Below are positions 55,564 through 64,000 of a DNA stretch of 64,000 nt, piece by piece. Each line of letters begins with the position of its first letter. The first letter of the stretch is position 1. Where the stretch lies: the NCBI RefSeq assembly GCF_016583765.1, contig NZ_NRRR01000004.1, positions 186,001-250,000 of the forward strand, given 5' to 3'. A program made the translations under genes and the position numbers. Source of the stretch: Chromatium weissei (GTDB lineage: Bacteria > Pseudomonadota > Gammaproteobacteria > Chromatiales > Chromatiaceae). The notes below the pieces were generated by a model. The model did not search any database. It saw nothing but the letters and a program-made list of their open reading frames with translations, and had not been told where the DNA came from.

Positions 55564-56540
55564 AATAAATTCCGCCGCGAGCGCAGCACCAGCGCGAGGA
55601 AAAAGGGTGCGCCAATCAACGCGGTGACTACGCCGAGCATCAGTTCTTTCGGCGTGTCAATGAGCCGCACGGTGACATCCGCTGCGAGCACCAACACCGC
55701 TCCGCCGAGCGCACTCGAAATCAATAATTGTCCTGAACGATAGGCGACCCAGCGTCGCAGCACATGCGGAACCACTAAACCCACAAAACCAATCGTGCCG
55801 CTGACGGCGACCGTTGCGCCAATCGCCAGCGCCGCGCCGATGATGATCACGCCGCGTAAATGCACCAGATTCACGCCGAGCGTTTGCGCTTCGTCCTCGC
55901 CGAGCGCCAGCACGTCGAGCGCGGACGCGGTGCTGAATAACAGCGCCAAACCGATGACGACAAAGGGTGCGCACAGTCGCACGTCAGCAAAACTGCGGTC
56001 GCTGATTGAACCGAGCAGCCACAGCACAATGTCTTGTAAATCAGCAGGATTGGGCGCGAGATTGAGCGCCAGCGAAGTCAAGGCTCCGGCGAGTGAGGAC
56101 AGCGCCACGCCCGCCAAAATCAAGGTCAAATTGGTGGAACCGACTCGCGTCAACGCATACAGCAGCGCCGTTGCGAGCAGCGCAAAGCCCATCGCCACCG
56201 TCGGCAACAGCCACAAACTCAACGCGGTCACACCGAAATACAGCGCCAGCACCGCACCCAATCCGGCGCTCGCCGAAATGCCCAGCAATCCCGGTTCGGC
56301 CAGCGGATTGCGCAACAAACCCTGCAATGCCGCGCCAGTTGCACCAAGTGCCGCGCCGACCAGCCACGCGAGCACCACTCGCGGCAGCCGAATTTGCTGA
56401 ATAATCAATTGCTGTGATTCGCTGCCGAAACCCAATAAACCGCTCACGACTTCGTGCACATCGAGCGAAGCCGCGCCAATGCCCAGCGACAGCAGGCTGA
56501 ATGCCAGCAGCAGTGCCAGCAACATGGAATTGAGCTTCAT
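55560..56540 (-). CDS. btuC: FecCD-family ABC transporter permease (BtuC-like)
   Basis: A 326-residue permease with about nine to ten membrane helices, beginning LLALLLAFSLLSLGIGAAS. FecCD signatures are RLPRVVLAWLVGAALGATGAAL-like (split here by the known GAALQGLLRNPLAEPGLLG) and GTIGFVGLVVPHVLRR. It works with the ATPase encoded directly downstream. It lies 42 bases after lspA in the same direction and could be the tail of the dapA-bamC-bolA-lspA unit. I found no cobalamin riboswitch before it. Confidence 0.85.
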   Translation of the reverse strand: MKLNSMLLALLLAFSLLSLGIGAASLDVHEVVSGLLGFGSESQQLIIQQIRLPRVVLAWLVGAALGATGAALQGLLRNPLAEPGLLGISASAGLGAVLALYFGVTALSLWLLPTVAMGFALLATALLYALTRVGSTNLTLILAGVALSSLAGALTSLALNLAPNPADLQDIVLWLLGSISDRSFADVRLCAPFVVIGLALLFSTASALDVLALGEDEAQTLGVNLVHLRGVIIIGAALAIGATVAVSGTIGFVGLVVPHVLRRWVAYRSGQLLISSALGGAVLVLAADVTVRLIDTPKELMLGVVTALIGAPFFLALVLRSRRNLL

Positions 56541-56582
56541 GTGAAAAAACAGCGCGGGAACAAACGAAAATACCGTTTGAAT

Positions 56583-57071
56583 TTAACGATTTGGTGAATC
56601 AGTGGCGGTGAAGGTCACGAGGAACAAAATGGTAACGCCGAGCGTGATGGCGCTGTCAGCGAGGTTAAATGCGGGCCAGGGATTAAACAGCGTCAGCGGA
56701 ATCACTGGCAAATAGACTTGAATAAAATCAACGACATGTCCGAATAACACGCGGTCGATGAGATTGCCCAGCGCGCCACCGATCAACAGCGCCAAACCAG
56801 CGGCGAGCCAGCGTTCACTCGATTTCAATCGCAGCAACCACATCGTCAACACCACGCTGACAATCAGCGCCAGCACCGCAAATAACCAGCGTTGCCAGCC
56901 ACCGGCATCCGCGAGAAAACTGAACGCCGCGCCGCTGTTAAACATCAGCGTGAAATTGACATTGGGCAGCACCGGCAGCGGTTCAAACGGCACAAGCGTC
57001 AATAAAATCAACCATTTGCTCGCTTGATCAAGCGCCAGCACCACCAGCGAAAGCCACAGCCACTGTTTCAT
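56583..57071 (-). CDS. lspA: lipoprotein signal peptidase
   Basis: LspA cleaves prolipoprotein signal peptides in the inner membrane. The 162-residue protein has four membrane helices, an N-terminal DQASKWLIL box, NSGAAFSFL, and the catalytic aspartates in GNLIDRVLFGHVVDFI and FNLADSAI. It overlaps the bolA-like gene by four bases. It would process the many lipoproteins in this window (BamC, PrsT, Wza-like). Confidence 0.96.
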   Translation of the reverse strand: MKQWLWLSLVVLALDQASKWLILLTLVPFEPLPVLPNVNFTLMFNSGAAFSFLADAGGWQRWLFAVLALIVSVVLTMWLLRLKSSERWLAAGLALLIGGALGNLIDRVLFGHVVDFIQVYLPVIPLTLFNPWPAFNLADSAITLGVTILFLVTFTATDSPNR

Positions 57072-57316
57072 TTCTCGTTGACCGCTGCTGCCTGCGCTCG
57101 CGTCTGGGTTTTGAGCGACAGCGCGTGCAATTCGCCGCTGGCTAATTCGGCTTTCACCGTGTCCATCACCAGCCGCTGGCGTTGAATCAAACTCAAATTC
57201 TCGAACGCATCGCTGATGACCAGCGCCACAAAATGACTGCCGTCATCGCCGCTAATTTGTACTTCGGCATCGGGAATGCCAGCGCGAATGCGTTGGGTAA
57301 TGGCTTCAATTTCCAC
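57068..57316 (-). CDS. BolA-family protein
   Basis: An 82-residue BolA-like protein (IbaG/BolA family), related to glutaredoxin partners involved in iron-sulfur handling. Sequence features are AITQRIRAGIPDAEVQISGDDGSHFVALV-like order with the conserved DGSHF core, LIQRQRLVMDTV and SGELHALSLKT. I prefer the GTG at 57316 because CAGGAG lies at correct spacing; a TTG at 57337 would add seven residues. It lies between bamC and lspA. The C-terminal tail is Ala/Gln-rich. Confidence 0.88.
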   Translation of the reverse strand: MEIEAITQRIRAGIPDAEVQISGDDGSHFVALVISDAFENLSLIQRQRLVMDTVKAELASGELHALSLKTQTRAQAAAVNEK

Positions 57317-57341
57317 AGAATGCTCCTGATAATTCAAACGG

Positions 57342-58565
57342 TTAACGCATTTGCTCTTGCATCAACACGAGAATGCGTCGCCCGCTGGTGGATTGATCGG
57401 GTTTGCCGTTCGCGTCCAGCACACTGACCCGCGATGCAGTCGCGTTGCCCGTGACCTGAATCTGATATTTTTTAATCGAATCAATCTCTTCTTTGCGCCA
57501 AAACGCCAGCCGCGAGCTCCAACTCGGTTTGACTTGATTCGATTTTTCCGCGTCATCTTTACCGGCGTAACGCACATAAAACAGACCGTGCGTTTGATCG
57601 CGGTCTTCCACCGCAAACCCAGCACGATCCAATGCCGAGCCGGTTAATCGCCACGCGCTGCGCAATTCTTCTGCCAACGCCAAAGATTGCACGCCGTTTT
57701 CCGTCACCAGTTTTGCGCGTGAACTTGCCGCTGGCGCGGTGCTCGCAACCGATTCCGCCGTTGTGCTGACATTTCCGGCATTTGCGGTCACGGCCTGCGC
57801 TGCCGCTTTCGATCCACCGAGAAACACCATCAACCGCCGCAACATTTCGACTTCCTTCGCTGCATCGCTGCCGCTCGGCTCCCAAATGGTTTGCCCAACA
57901 TCGCCGATAGCAGTGTTGCGCAATTTCTCGGTCATGCCGCGATGATGCAGATGAATATCGGTCGCGCCGGAGCGCGTGCTTTCTTCAATTTGAATGCTGT
58001 ATTGATCGCGGTTGCCGGTGGAATACGCGCCAGCGATGACTTTGCTCATCATGCGTGTCACGAAATCCTTGCGAATTTCTGCACGATTATCGAGCCAGTC
58101 GGTGCGCATCACGCCGACCGCCGGATTTTGTTCTGTCAATAAAATGCCCTGCTCGCGCCAAAAGGCGATCAGTTTCGGCCACACCTGCTGCGGCGCGGCT
58201 TGAACTTCCAACCAACGGTCATTTGCGGTTCGTTTCAACGCGACATTTTCGACTGTGGGCAATACGGCGGTGTTGGCGGCTGTTGGCGGCTGTTGCTGCG
58301 TGCGCGTGTCTGAATACTGCGAAAAGGTGGCGCTGCCGGTGGCGGGAATATCGAGCGCATCGTTAAAGGTGCTGCCCGCAAGATCAGGCGGAATTTCGAG
58401 ATTAACGCCGGGTTCGCGCTGTTGTTTGTAAATCAGCCGCTGATCTGGCAGTGCTTTGTCAATGCCCAACGCACTGCAACCCGTCAACAGCGCCAGCATG
58501 ATCAGCACGACCGACGCGCTGGAAAATTTGAGGTTGGCGTTCACAATCGATAATTGTGCCATCAT
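57342..58565 (-). CDS. bamC: outer-membrane protein assembly factor BamC-like lipoprotein
   Basis: A 407-residue lipoprotein of the BamC (NlpB/DapX) family, an accessory part of the BAM complex. Signal and lipobox are VLIMLALLTGC (Cys30). The N-terminal unstructured region with LPDQRLIYKQQREPGVNLEIPPDL is typical. Two helix-grip domains follow (about 110-230 and 290-400), separated by an Ala/Thr-rich linker. It stands 14 bases after dapA, as in E. coli where the gene was first called dapX. Confidence 0.9.
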   Translation of the reverse strand: MMAQLSIVNANLKFSSASVVLIMLALLTGCSALGIDKALPDQRLIYKQQREPGVNLEIPPDLAGSTFNDALDIPATGSATFSQYSDTRTQQQPPTAANTAVLPTVENVALKRTANDRWLEVQAAPQQVWPKLIAFWREQGILLTEQNPAVGVMRTDWLDNRAEIRKDFVTRMMSKVIAGAYSTGNRDQYSIQIEESTRSGATDIHLHHRGMTEKLRNTAIGDVGQTIWEPSGSDAAKEVEMLRRLMVFLGGSKAAAQAVTANAGNVSTTAESVASTAPAASSRAKLVTENGVQSLALAEELRSAWRLTGSALDRAGFAVEDRDQTHGLFYVRYAGKDDAEKSNQVKPSWSSRLAFWRKEEIDSIKKYQIQVTGNATASRVSVLDANGKPDQSTSGRRILVLMQEQMR

Positions 58566-58579
58566 GTTGATTTATAAAA

Positions 58580-59455
58580 TCAAATTAAGTGCGCGGCGTG
58601 CAGTGCTTCACGCACTCGCGGCTGGTGTTCATCGGATAGCCACGTCAATGGCAACCGAATTCCCATGTCGCACAGTTTCATTTCCATGGCTGCCCATTTC
58701 ACCGGAATCGGATTGGATTGCACGAACAGCGCGTGATGCAGCGCGTCCAGTGTGTGATTCAGTGCGTACGCCCGTTCTCGATCACCGGTCAGCGCCGCCA
58801 CACACATCGCCTGCATTTGCTGAGGCGCAATGTTGGAAGTCACGGAAATGACTCCGTCGCCGCCGAGCAGCATGAATTCGCAGCCCGTCGCGTCATCGCC
58901 GCTGTACAGCAAAAAGCGGTCGCCACACAGTTGCCGCAACTGTGCGACTCGCGTCAGATCGCCGGTCGCTTCTTTAATGCCGATGATGTTGTCGATTGCG
59001 GACAGCCGAGCGACGGTTTCTGGCTGCATGTCGCAGGCGGTGCGCCCCGGCACGTTGTAGAGAATTTGCGGAATATCAACGGCTTCAGCGACTGCGCGAT
59101 AATGCAGATACAGCCCTTCTTGCGTGGGTTTGTTGTAATACGGCGTGACTAACAGCGCGGCGATTGCGCCAGCTTCTTTTGCGCAGCGGGTGAGTGCGAT
59201 GGCTTCACGCGTGGAATTTGCGCCCGTGCCAGCGATGATTGGAATGCGACCAGCAGCATATTCAACGACATGACGAATGACGGTGCAGTGTTCTTCTTCG
59301 TCGAGCGTCGCTGATTCGCCGGTGGTGCCGACGGCGACGATGGCGGTGGTGCCAGCGGTGACGTGAAAGTCAACGAGACGTCGCAAACTGACTTCGTCAA
59401 TTTCGCCATTCGAGTGCATGGGCGTGATCAGTGCAACGATGCTGCCGCGAAACAT
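58580..59455 (-). CDS. dapA: 4-hydroxy-tetrahydrodipicolinate synthase
   Basis: DapA condenses pyruvate with aspartate semialdehyde in lysine/diaminopimelate synthesis. The 291-residue form starting [13 protein letters not shown] is the conserved N-terminus, with GGAG seven bases before it; an open frame to 59623 is not conserved. Active-site residues are visible: Thr44-Thr45 in GTTGES, Tyr107, Tyr133 in LYNVPGRT, Arg138, and the Schiff-base lysine Lys161 in GIKEATGD. It is first in the dapA-bamC-bolA-lspA unit and divergent from ychF. Confidence 0.97.
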   Translation of the reverse strand: MFRGSIVALITPMHSNGEIDEVSLRRLVDFHVTAGTTAIVAVGTTGESATLDEEEHCTVIRHVVEYAAGRIPIIAGTGANSTREAIALTRCAKEAGAIAALLVTPYYNKPTQEGLYLHYRAVAEAVDIPQILYNVPGRTACDMQPETVARLSAIDNIIGIKEATGDLTRVAQLRQLCGDRFLLYSGDDATGCEFMLLGGDGVISVTSNIAPQQMQAMCVAALTGDRERAYALNHTLDALHHALFVQSNPIPVKWAAMEMKLCDMGIRLPLTWLSDEHQPRVREALHAAHLI

Positions 59456-59626
59456 GCGCCAACTCCAAGTCATAATTGGGTGAAAGTGGGCATGGTAGCC
59501 TGTCAAACCCTGACGATACAACCAATCCACTCGGTGCGCCGTCTTCACTGTAAGCGGTGTAGTTCTAGCAAATTCAAGCCCAAATCCTGTAGGATCGGCA
59601 ACTTTTCTGAAGCGGACGCTCAAATC

Positions 59627-60718
59627 ATGGGATTCAAATGCGGCATCGTCGGCCTGCCGAATGTGGGCAAGTCAACTCTTTTTAACGCGCTGACCAAGGC
59701 CACGATTGCGGCAGAAAATTATCCGTTTTGCACCATTGATCCGAATGTCGGCGTGGTGCCGCTGCCTGATTCGCGTCTCGAGGTGATCGCGGCGATCACC
59801 AAACCGCAGAAGATCATTCCAACCACGATGCAGTTTGTGGATATTGCGGGGCTGGTCGCTGGCGCGTCGAAGGGTGAAGGATTGGGCAATAAGTTTCTGG
59901 CCAATATCCGCGAAACCGATGCCATTGCGCATGTCGTGCGCTGCTTTGTTGATGATGATGTAGTGCATGTGGCGGGGCGCATTGATCCGCTCGATGACAT
60001 TGAAGTGATTAACACCGAGCTGGCGCTGGCGGATTTGGAATCAGTGGAGCGGGCATTGGATCGCGCCCAGCGCACGGCCAAAACGGGCGATAAAAAGATT
60101 CTCACGCGCAAAGCATTGTTAGAACAGGCACAAGCGCAGTTGGATGCGGGAAAGCCGGTGCGCTCGCTCGGTTGGAATGAAGAGGAAATGCTGGAGTTGC
60201 GCGATCTGTTTTTGCTGACCGCCAAGCCGACGATGTATATCGCCAACGTCGCTGAAGATGGATTTGTGAACAATGCGCTGCTCGATAAGGTGACGGCATT
60301 TGCTGCCGAGGAGGGCGCGGAGGTCGTCGCGGTCTGCGCAGCGATTGAAGCAGAAATTGTGGAATTGGAAGAAGCCGAACGCACTGAATTTTTAGCGGAT
60401 TTGGGTTTGAACGAGCCGGGATTAAATCGTGTCGTTCGCGCCGGTTATCGGCTGCTGGGACTGGAGACCTATTTCACTTCGGGCCCGAAAGAGGTTCGCG
60501 CTTGGACGATTCCGAAAAATGCCAAAGCGCCCAAGGCTGCTGCAGTCATTCATACTGATTTTGAACGGGGTTTTATTCGTGCTGAGGTCATTGGCTACGA
60601 CGATTTTGTCGCCTTCAAAGGCGAGCAGGGCGCGAAAGAAGCGGGCAAATTGCGGTCAGAAGGTAAGGAATATGTGGTCAAAGATGGCGACATCGTGCAT
60701 TTTCGTTTTAATGTGTAG
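59627..60718 (+). CDS. ychF: redox-regulated ATPase YchF (Obg family)
   Basis: YchF binds ATP rather than GTP and associates with ribosomes; it is implicated in oxidative stress. The 363-residue protein begins [19 protein letters not shown]; a longer frame to 59363 runs antisense over dapA and is rejected. The P-loop is GLPNVGKST (9-17), switch [19 protein letters not shown], and the atypical G4 motif NVAED replaces NKxD as in all YchF proteins. A C-terminal TGS domain ends the protein ([16 protein letters not shown]). Confidence 0.97.
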   Translation: MGFKCGIVGLPNVGKSTLFNALTKATIAAENYPFCTIDPNVGVVPLPDSRLEVIAAITKPQKIIPTTMQFVDIAGLVAGASKGEGLGNKFLANIRETDAIAHVVRCFVDDDVVHVAGRIDPLDDIEVINTELALADLESVERALDRAQRTAKTGDKKILTRKALLEQAQAQLDAGKPVRSLGWNEEEMLELRDLFLLTAKPTMYIANVAEDGFVNNALLDKVTAFAAEEGAEVVAVCAAIEAEIVELEEAERTEFLADLGLNEPGLNRVVRAGYRLLGLETYFTSGPKEVRAWTIPKNAKAPKAAAVIHTDFERGFIRAEVIGYDDFVAFKGEQGAKEAGKLRSEGKEYVVKDGDIVHFRFNV

Positions 60719-60732
60719 CTGGCGCGAATGCG

Positions 60733-60761
60733 TTGACGTTCGTGTCGAAGCTGCATAGAAT
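60733..60761 (+). promoter_or_regulatory. sigma-70 promoter of the tRNA-Met gene
   Basis: TTGACG at 60733-60738 and TAGAAT at 60756-60761 are separated by exactly 17 bases and lie 14 bases before the mature tRNA 5' end. Both boxes are close to consensus. Confidence 0.75.
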
Positions 60762-60775
60762 ACGCGACCTTGCTT

Positions 60776-60852
60776 GGCTACGTAGCTCAGTCGGTTAGAG
60801 CATCGCACTCATAATGCGGGGGTCGGTGGTTCAAGTCCACCTGTAGCCACCA
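60776..60852 (+). tRNA. tRNA-Met (elongator, CAT anticodon)
   Basis: A 77-base tRNA that includes an encoded CCA end. The acceptor arms are GGCTACG and TGTAGCC, the D-arm contains AGCTCAGTCGGTTAGAGC, the anticodon loop CTCATAA shows CAT, and the T-loop is GTTCAAGTC. The sequence resembles elongator Met tRNAs of gammaproteobacteria rather than the initiator. A CAT anticodon can also mean the Ile tRNA modified with lysidine, which I consider less likely. Confidence 0.93.
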
Positions 60853-60871
60853 AACTTTTATCAAAACAATC

Positions 60872-60896
60872 AGCCGCTTCATTGCGGCTTTTGTTT
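60872..60896 (+). terminator. terminator after tRNA-Met
   Basis: AGCCGC (60872-60877) and GCGGCT (60884-60889) form a GC-rich stem with a six-base loop followed by a T-rich tract. It lies 19 bases beyond the tRNA. Confidence 0.8.
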
Positions 60897-61027
60897 GTCT
60901 GCATGAATGAATCATTCAACATTCAATTTGCGTTGTGCGTCAAAATTTTCATCAACGCGACAACGAGACTTAAATCGAAATCGCTATACTTAAATGCCAC
61001 TCATCTTCAATTGCTGAGGAATGCTGC

Positions 61028-61192
61028 ATGAAAACCTATCAATGCGTTGTATGCGGTTTAATTTATGACGAAGAGAAAGGCTGGCCAGAAGAAGGCATCG
61101 CACCGGGAACGCGCTGGGAAGATGTTCCCGCTGCATGGAAATGCCCAGAATGCGGCGTTGGCAAAGACGAATTTGAATTGGTTAGCGTGTGA
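61028..61192 (+). CDS. rubredoxin
   Basis: A 54-residue rubredoxin: a small soluble electron carrier with one iron bound by four cysteines. Both CxxCG motifs are present, in YQCVVCGLIYDEEKG (Cys6, Cys9) and KCPECGVGKDEFE (Cys39, Cys42), with the typical PGTRWEDVPAAWKCP between them. The ATG at 61028 follows GAGGA at 61016-61020. In purple sulfur bacteria rubredoxins serve in oxygen detoxification or other electron transfer; the partner is unknown. It lies between the tRNA and the J-domain gene. Confidence 0.95.
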   Translation: MKTYQCVVCGLIYDEEKGWPEEGIAPGTRWEDVPAAWKCPECGVGKDEFELVSV

Positions 61193-61220
61193 CATTTGAT
61201 TTTCCGGTGGCGCGGCAACG

Positions 61221-62225
61221 ATGCGCCACCACATTCTGTTTTTAATCGTGATTCCTTTCTGGACACATCGACTGGCGCGAGCACTGGCGCACGAGCAGTT
61301 AACCCGCTTACCGCCCGCGCATCTGGACACGATTTTGCTGTGGTTGAGTCATCCAGAAAATTCACAAACTGCTGATTTAACAAAAGCATTTTCTCGTTTT
61401 GGTCTCAGTCGTGACTGCGCTGCTCGGCGTATTCACACCCTTCTCGACCGACAACTTTTTTCCGGTTCACCAGCAGCACCAACCACACTTGGTCTCGCAC
61501 CAAACACAGCACCCGAAATCGTCAAACAGCGGTATCGGCGCTTGATGCAGGTGTATCACCCAGACCGTCACGTCACCAAACCGCTGTGGGCAACGCAGCG
61601 CACCGAACGCATCAATCTGGCTTTTGACGCCCATCGGCGCGGCATTCACGGCTGGACGCAGCCAACCGCATTCACCAAAATCATCGCACTACACCGAAAG
61701 CAGTTGCAGCAATTATGGCAACGCATTCGTTCATATTGGCGACAAATCACGCTCGGATTTGTACTGATTGGCGCGAGTCTCGGCAGCATTCCGTTGCTAT
61801 TGAATGCACCGTCAACACAATCGCCACGAATGATTGACTCCGTGCCGATGATTGCCAACGCACCACCGCCAGTGGATTGTAATGGCGCGCTATTGCCATT
61901 GATTCGTTTTCAACACGCGTATCGCGCTGGCGAATTGAATACGTTAATGACGCTATATAGCCCAGCGGCGCAAGAGAATGATTTAACGGATTGGCGAAGT
62001 ATTCGCCAAGCGTATGCAGAATGGTTTAGAAAAACGCCAACACGAAGTATTCATTTCACGCGAGTGCGAATTAAATCCGTTGCGAATCAAATTCACTGTC
62101 TTGCCACTGCGGTTTATGAAGTCAACTATCAAAATGAACAATTACAGCAATTCAATCGAACGGGAATCGTTGTATTTTTATTTGAACGCTCCGCAACACT
62201 CAACATTCTGCAAATGCGCTATTAA
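61221..62225 (+). CDS. membrane-anchored J-domain protein
   Basis: A 334-residue protein of unusual make-up. An N-terminal hydrophobic stretch (about 4-14) is followed by a helical region (20-85). Then comes a J-domain (about 87-140) with the HPD motif (113-115) in QVYHPDRHVT, so it should stimulate an Hsp70 (DnaK). One transmembrane helix is at about 175-195 (ITLGFVLIGASLGSIPLLL). The C-terminal 115 residues (RFQHAYRAGELNTLMTLYSP and onward) resemble the NTF2/SnoaL-like fold. The domain combination is known from uncharacterised gammaproteobacterial proteins; the client is unknown. Confidence 0.75.
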   Translation: MRHHILFLIVIPFWTHRLARALAHEQLTRLPPAHLDTILLWLSHPENSQTADLTKAFSRFGLSRDCAARRIHTLLDRQLFSGSPAAPTTLGLAPNTAPEIVKQRYRRLMQVYHPDRHVTKPLWATQRTERINLAFDAHRRGIHGWTQPTAFTKIIALHRKQLQQLWQRIRSYWRQITLGFVLIGASLGSIPLLLNAPSTQSPRMIDSVPMIANAPPPVDCNGALLPLIRFQHAYRAGELNTLMTLYSPAAQENDLTDWRSIRQAYAEWFRKTPTRSIHFTRVRIKSVANQIHCLATAVYEVNYQNEQLQQFNRTGIVVFLFERSATLNILQMRY

Positions 62226-62275
62226 AAAAACCGCCCGCCTCAAACGAATAAAGTCGTTTAAGGCGGGCGGTTTTT
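62224..62275. terminator. bidirectional intrinsic terminator
   Basis: CCGCCCGCCT (62231-62240) pairs with AGGCGGGCGG (62261-62270), extended inward by AAACGA/TCGTTT. A's at 62224-62230 and T's at 62271-62275 flank it, so it can stop transcription from the J-domain gene and from the haem-protein gene. Confidence 0.94.
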
Positions 62276-62284
62276 AATTCGCAA

Positions 62285-62860
62285 TTACAACGGTTTGGAA
62301 ACGCTAAACGCGCCGCGCAAATCGCCTTCACTGTAGCCACGTGCTTGATCTTTTGGGTAATTTTCATCAATTGCTTTCGCAACTTCCGGTGCAATCTGCG
62401 TTCCGTGACAAGCCAAACACAGCTCCATCGTCGGAATCGCCTTCATAAACCGAAACGTTTTTCCGGCATCAGTCTCAACGACCTCGCCAAAAGCAATGGT
62501 CTGCACATCTTCTCCAGCCGCTTTGCGCTTGGCAAACTCATTCAATACGCCCTGTTCCCACGCATCCGGCGTATTGAGTTCGACATTGCGCGGCTTCAAT
62601 GTGGTGCGTCCGATCTGCCAACCCGTTTTTTCACCCACTTCAGTGGCAATAGCAGGAGCACGTTCTTTACACACCGCAATCGCTTTAAGCGGACCGCCTT
62701 CTTCAAGTGCATGTTTCAACTCGCCTTTGAGCTGCATGGAAAAGGTCTTAATCACCTCCTTTGCTTCATTCGCATTTGAATTGATTGGCGCATTCTCTGC
62801 CAATACCAGCCCAGCCGTCAGCATTGCAGAAACAGCCGTCAAACGGATCAATGTCTTCAT
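62285..62860 (-). CDS. DUF3365 (Tll0287-like) c-type haem protein
   Basis: A 191-residue periplasmic protein. The signal peptide is MKTLIRLTAVSAMLTAGLVLA. The DUF3365 core contains FSMQLKGELKHALEEGGPLKAIAVC (split by me only for reading), TGWQIGRTTLKPRN and a covalent haem site CLACH (Cys148, Cys151, His152). Related Tll0287-type proteins bind one haem and are thought to act in redox sensing or signalling; some are fused to sensor kinases. I start it at ATG 62860, because this gives a clean signal peptide. It is next to the PucC-like gene, but no shared function is shown. Confidence 0.85.
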   Translation of the reverse strand: MKTLIRLTAVSAMLTAGLVLAENAPINSNANEAKEVIKTFSMQLKGELKHALEEGGPLKAIAVCKERAPAIATEVGEKTGWQIGRTTLKPRNVELNTPDAWEQGVLNEFAKRKAAGEDVQTIAFGEVVETDAGKTFRFMKAIPTMELCLACHGTQIAPEVAKAIDENYPKDQARGYSEGDLRGAFSVSKPL

Positions 62861-62962
62861 ATCGTTCAGGTTCTCATGAATTGAGGATGAGTTAAGAAAA
62901 CGCGGTGTGAACAAGTGTGACGGATTTGTCGGCTTAATCCTTTGATGAATCGCATTTTGTGG

Positions 62963-64000
62963 TCATAACATTTGATCAAGACCAAATTGCGTTGGCGCTG
63001 TTTTTTCATTCTCACGGCGAGAACGAAAAACCAATGGCACAATCACGATCAATGCGACAACTAATAGCCCAATTTCAATGCTATAAACGATTCGATAACC
63101 GAGTGAAGGTGAAATTAAAGTCGGCCCTAAATCACCTGCCACCGCCAAGCCCGTAATAACATCGCGCAATGCACCACCAATTGCAATTGCTAAACCCTGA
63201 CTGGTCGCCTGCACTGCGCCCCATGCGCCCAATGCCAATCCAGTGTGACCGCTTTCTGCTAATCCCATTGCAGCAGTGAGTGTGCCGACACCAAGTAATC
63301 CAGCACCGAAACCAATAAATCCCGTGCCAATTCTAAATAACAACGGTGATTCAACACTGCCGGACGTAATGACTAATGCAAATGCAATAATACCAATGAA
63401 TGCACCAGCCGCTGCAAGTTGATACGAATTGCCACCGCGAGTTAATAGATAACCAGACAATGCAAAAGCAGCAAAGGTACCGCCAGCAAGAATTGCAGTT
63501 AATCCGGTGGTTTGTGATACGGTTAAACCTAATACCTGTGCGCCATAAGGTTCTAATAGAATTTCCTGCATACTGAATCCAGCCGTACCCAAACCGACTG
63601 CAATCAATAATTGCGTGGCGCGACCACCACGAATAAAGGCTTGCCAAGTTTCGCGGAATGGTGGGCGCGGAATATCTGCCACAGCGCGTTTTAGATCAAT
63701 GGCTTCCTGTTTCCACAGCGCGACAATGTTCATCATAATTGTTGCTAATGCCGCGCCATGAACGACTTCAACTAAACGTTGATGGCTGAAATCTTGCAGA
63801 AGATGACCGAATAATAAAGCACTGCCGACCATGCCTAATAACAGCATGGCGTAGAGTAATGCAACAACGCGGGGACGCTTTTCCACTGGCGCAATATCAG
63901 TGGCTAATGCCAATCCGGCGGTTTGTACGGTGTGTAATCCTGCGCCGACGAGTAAGAATGATGCCGCAGCAAAGAATTGACCAACTATCATCAGCTTATT
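62963..64000 (-). CDS. PucC/LhaA-family (BCH) transporter, partial (N-terminus outside window)
   Basis: An MFS-like membrane protein of the bacteriochlorophyll-associated PucC family; 346 residues are visible and the frame remains open at the window edge. The signature TAGLALATDIAPVEKRPRVVALLYAMLLLGM is typical of this family. About nine hydrophobic helices can be seen, for example LLIAVGLGTAGFSMQEILLEPYG and GTGFIGFGAGLLGVGTLTAAMG. PucC and LhaA help assemble light-harvesting complexes by shuttling bacteriochlorophyll. The missing part of about 110-130 residues lies beyond 64000, where a photosynthesis gene cluster may begin. Confidence 0.9.
   Translation of the reverse strand, partial: NKLMIVGQFFAAASFLLVGAGLHTVQTAGLALATDIAPVEKRPRVVALLYAMLLLGMVGSALLFGHLLQDFSHQRLVEVVHGAALATIMMNIVALWKQEAIDLKRAVADIPRPPFRETWQAFIRGGRATQLLIAVGLGTAGFSMQEILLEPYGAQVLGLTVSQTTGLTAILAGGTFAAFALSGYLLTRGGNSYQLAAAGAFIGIIAFALVITSGSVESPLLFRIGTGFIGFGAGLLGVGTLTAAMGLAESGHTGLALGAWGAVQATSQGLAIAIGGALRDVITGLAVAGDLGPTLISPSLGYRIVYSIEIGLLVVALIVIVPLVFRSRRENEKTAPTQFGLDQML

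Noticed and set aside
59363..59626. N-terminal extension of ychF
   Set aside because: Overlaps dapA antisense, and YchF proteins start at MGFKCGIVG.
1..64000. CRISPR array, prophage or rRNA operon
   Set aside because: No regularly spaced direct repeats, phage structural genes or rRNA sequences were seen.

Overview
This window comes from a Gram-negative, bacteriochlorophyll-making purple bacterium, most likely a gammaproteobacterium near the Chromatiales (purple sulfur bacteria). Three things support this. There is an anaerobic Mg-protoporphyrin ester cyclase gene (bchE) and, at the right edge, a PucC/LhaA-type pigment transporter. Housekeeping blocks have gammaproteobacterial order (DUF4390-rsmB-fmt-def; dprA-smg-topA; dnaG-yqeY-rpsU; dapA-bamC). 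Kdo/heptose genes show an LPS outer membrane. I do not assign a genus. No rRNA, CRISPR array or prophage was seen.

Layout. 0-5 kb: translation genes on the minus strand, then a stand-alone RNA-guided nuclease gene of the IscB family with its likely omega-RNA (HEARO-type) leader. 5-12.5 kb: a LysM-family protein that has lost its LysM domain, dprA, smg, topA, then dnaG, a YqeY-family gene and rpsU on the other strand. 12.6-21 kb: two chemoreceptors (sCache type and CZB type), a Rieske protein/TrpD2-like pair, hldE, waaA and ppiB. 21-29 kb: a tightly packed minus-strand operon of cobalamin and methionine genes (cobQ, a Cys-rich protein, an MNT/HEPN pair, metH, cobU, a BtuF-like protein). metH carries an in-frame palindromic repeat. 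29-31 kb: a DUF29 protein and bchE, itself a member of a cobalamin-binding radical SAM family.

31.7-53 kb: a nearly complete exosortase A (XrtA/PEP-CTERM) exopolysaccharide locus, all on the plus strand: prsT, an AAA ATPase fused to an OmpA domain, prsK, prsR, Wza-like, Wzz-like, a tyrosine kinase, an outer-membrane barrel, a deacetylase, FemAB, a glycosyltransferase, xrtA and an amidotransferase. Its central part looks more AT-rich than the rest of the window. No PEP-CTERM substrate gene is visible. 53-57 kb: a second cobalamin set (cobB, cobE/cbiG C-terminal domain, BtuCD-like transporter). 57-64 kb: lspA, bolA-like, bamC, dapA, ychF, an elongator tRNA-Met, rubredoxin, a membrane J-domain protein, a DUF3365 c-type haem protein and the partial PucC-like gene.

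The parts connect. Cobalamin made or salvaged by the cob/btu genes would feed MetH and probably BchE. The XrtA locus would build an exopolysaccharide and sort PEP-CTERM proteins encoded elsewhere, under PrsK/PrsR control. The most notable elements are the IscB/omega-RNA unit with a repeated hairpin on both sides of its ORF, the repeat inserted in metH, and the MNT/HEPN module inside the B12 operon.
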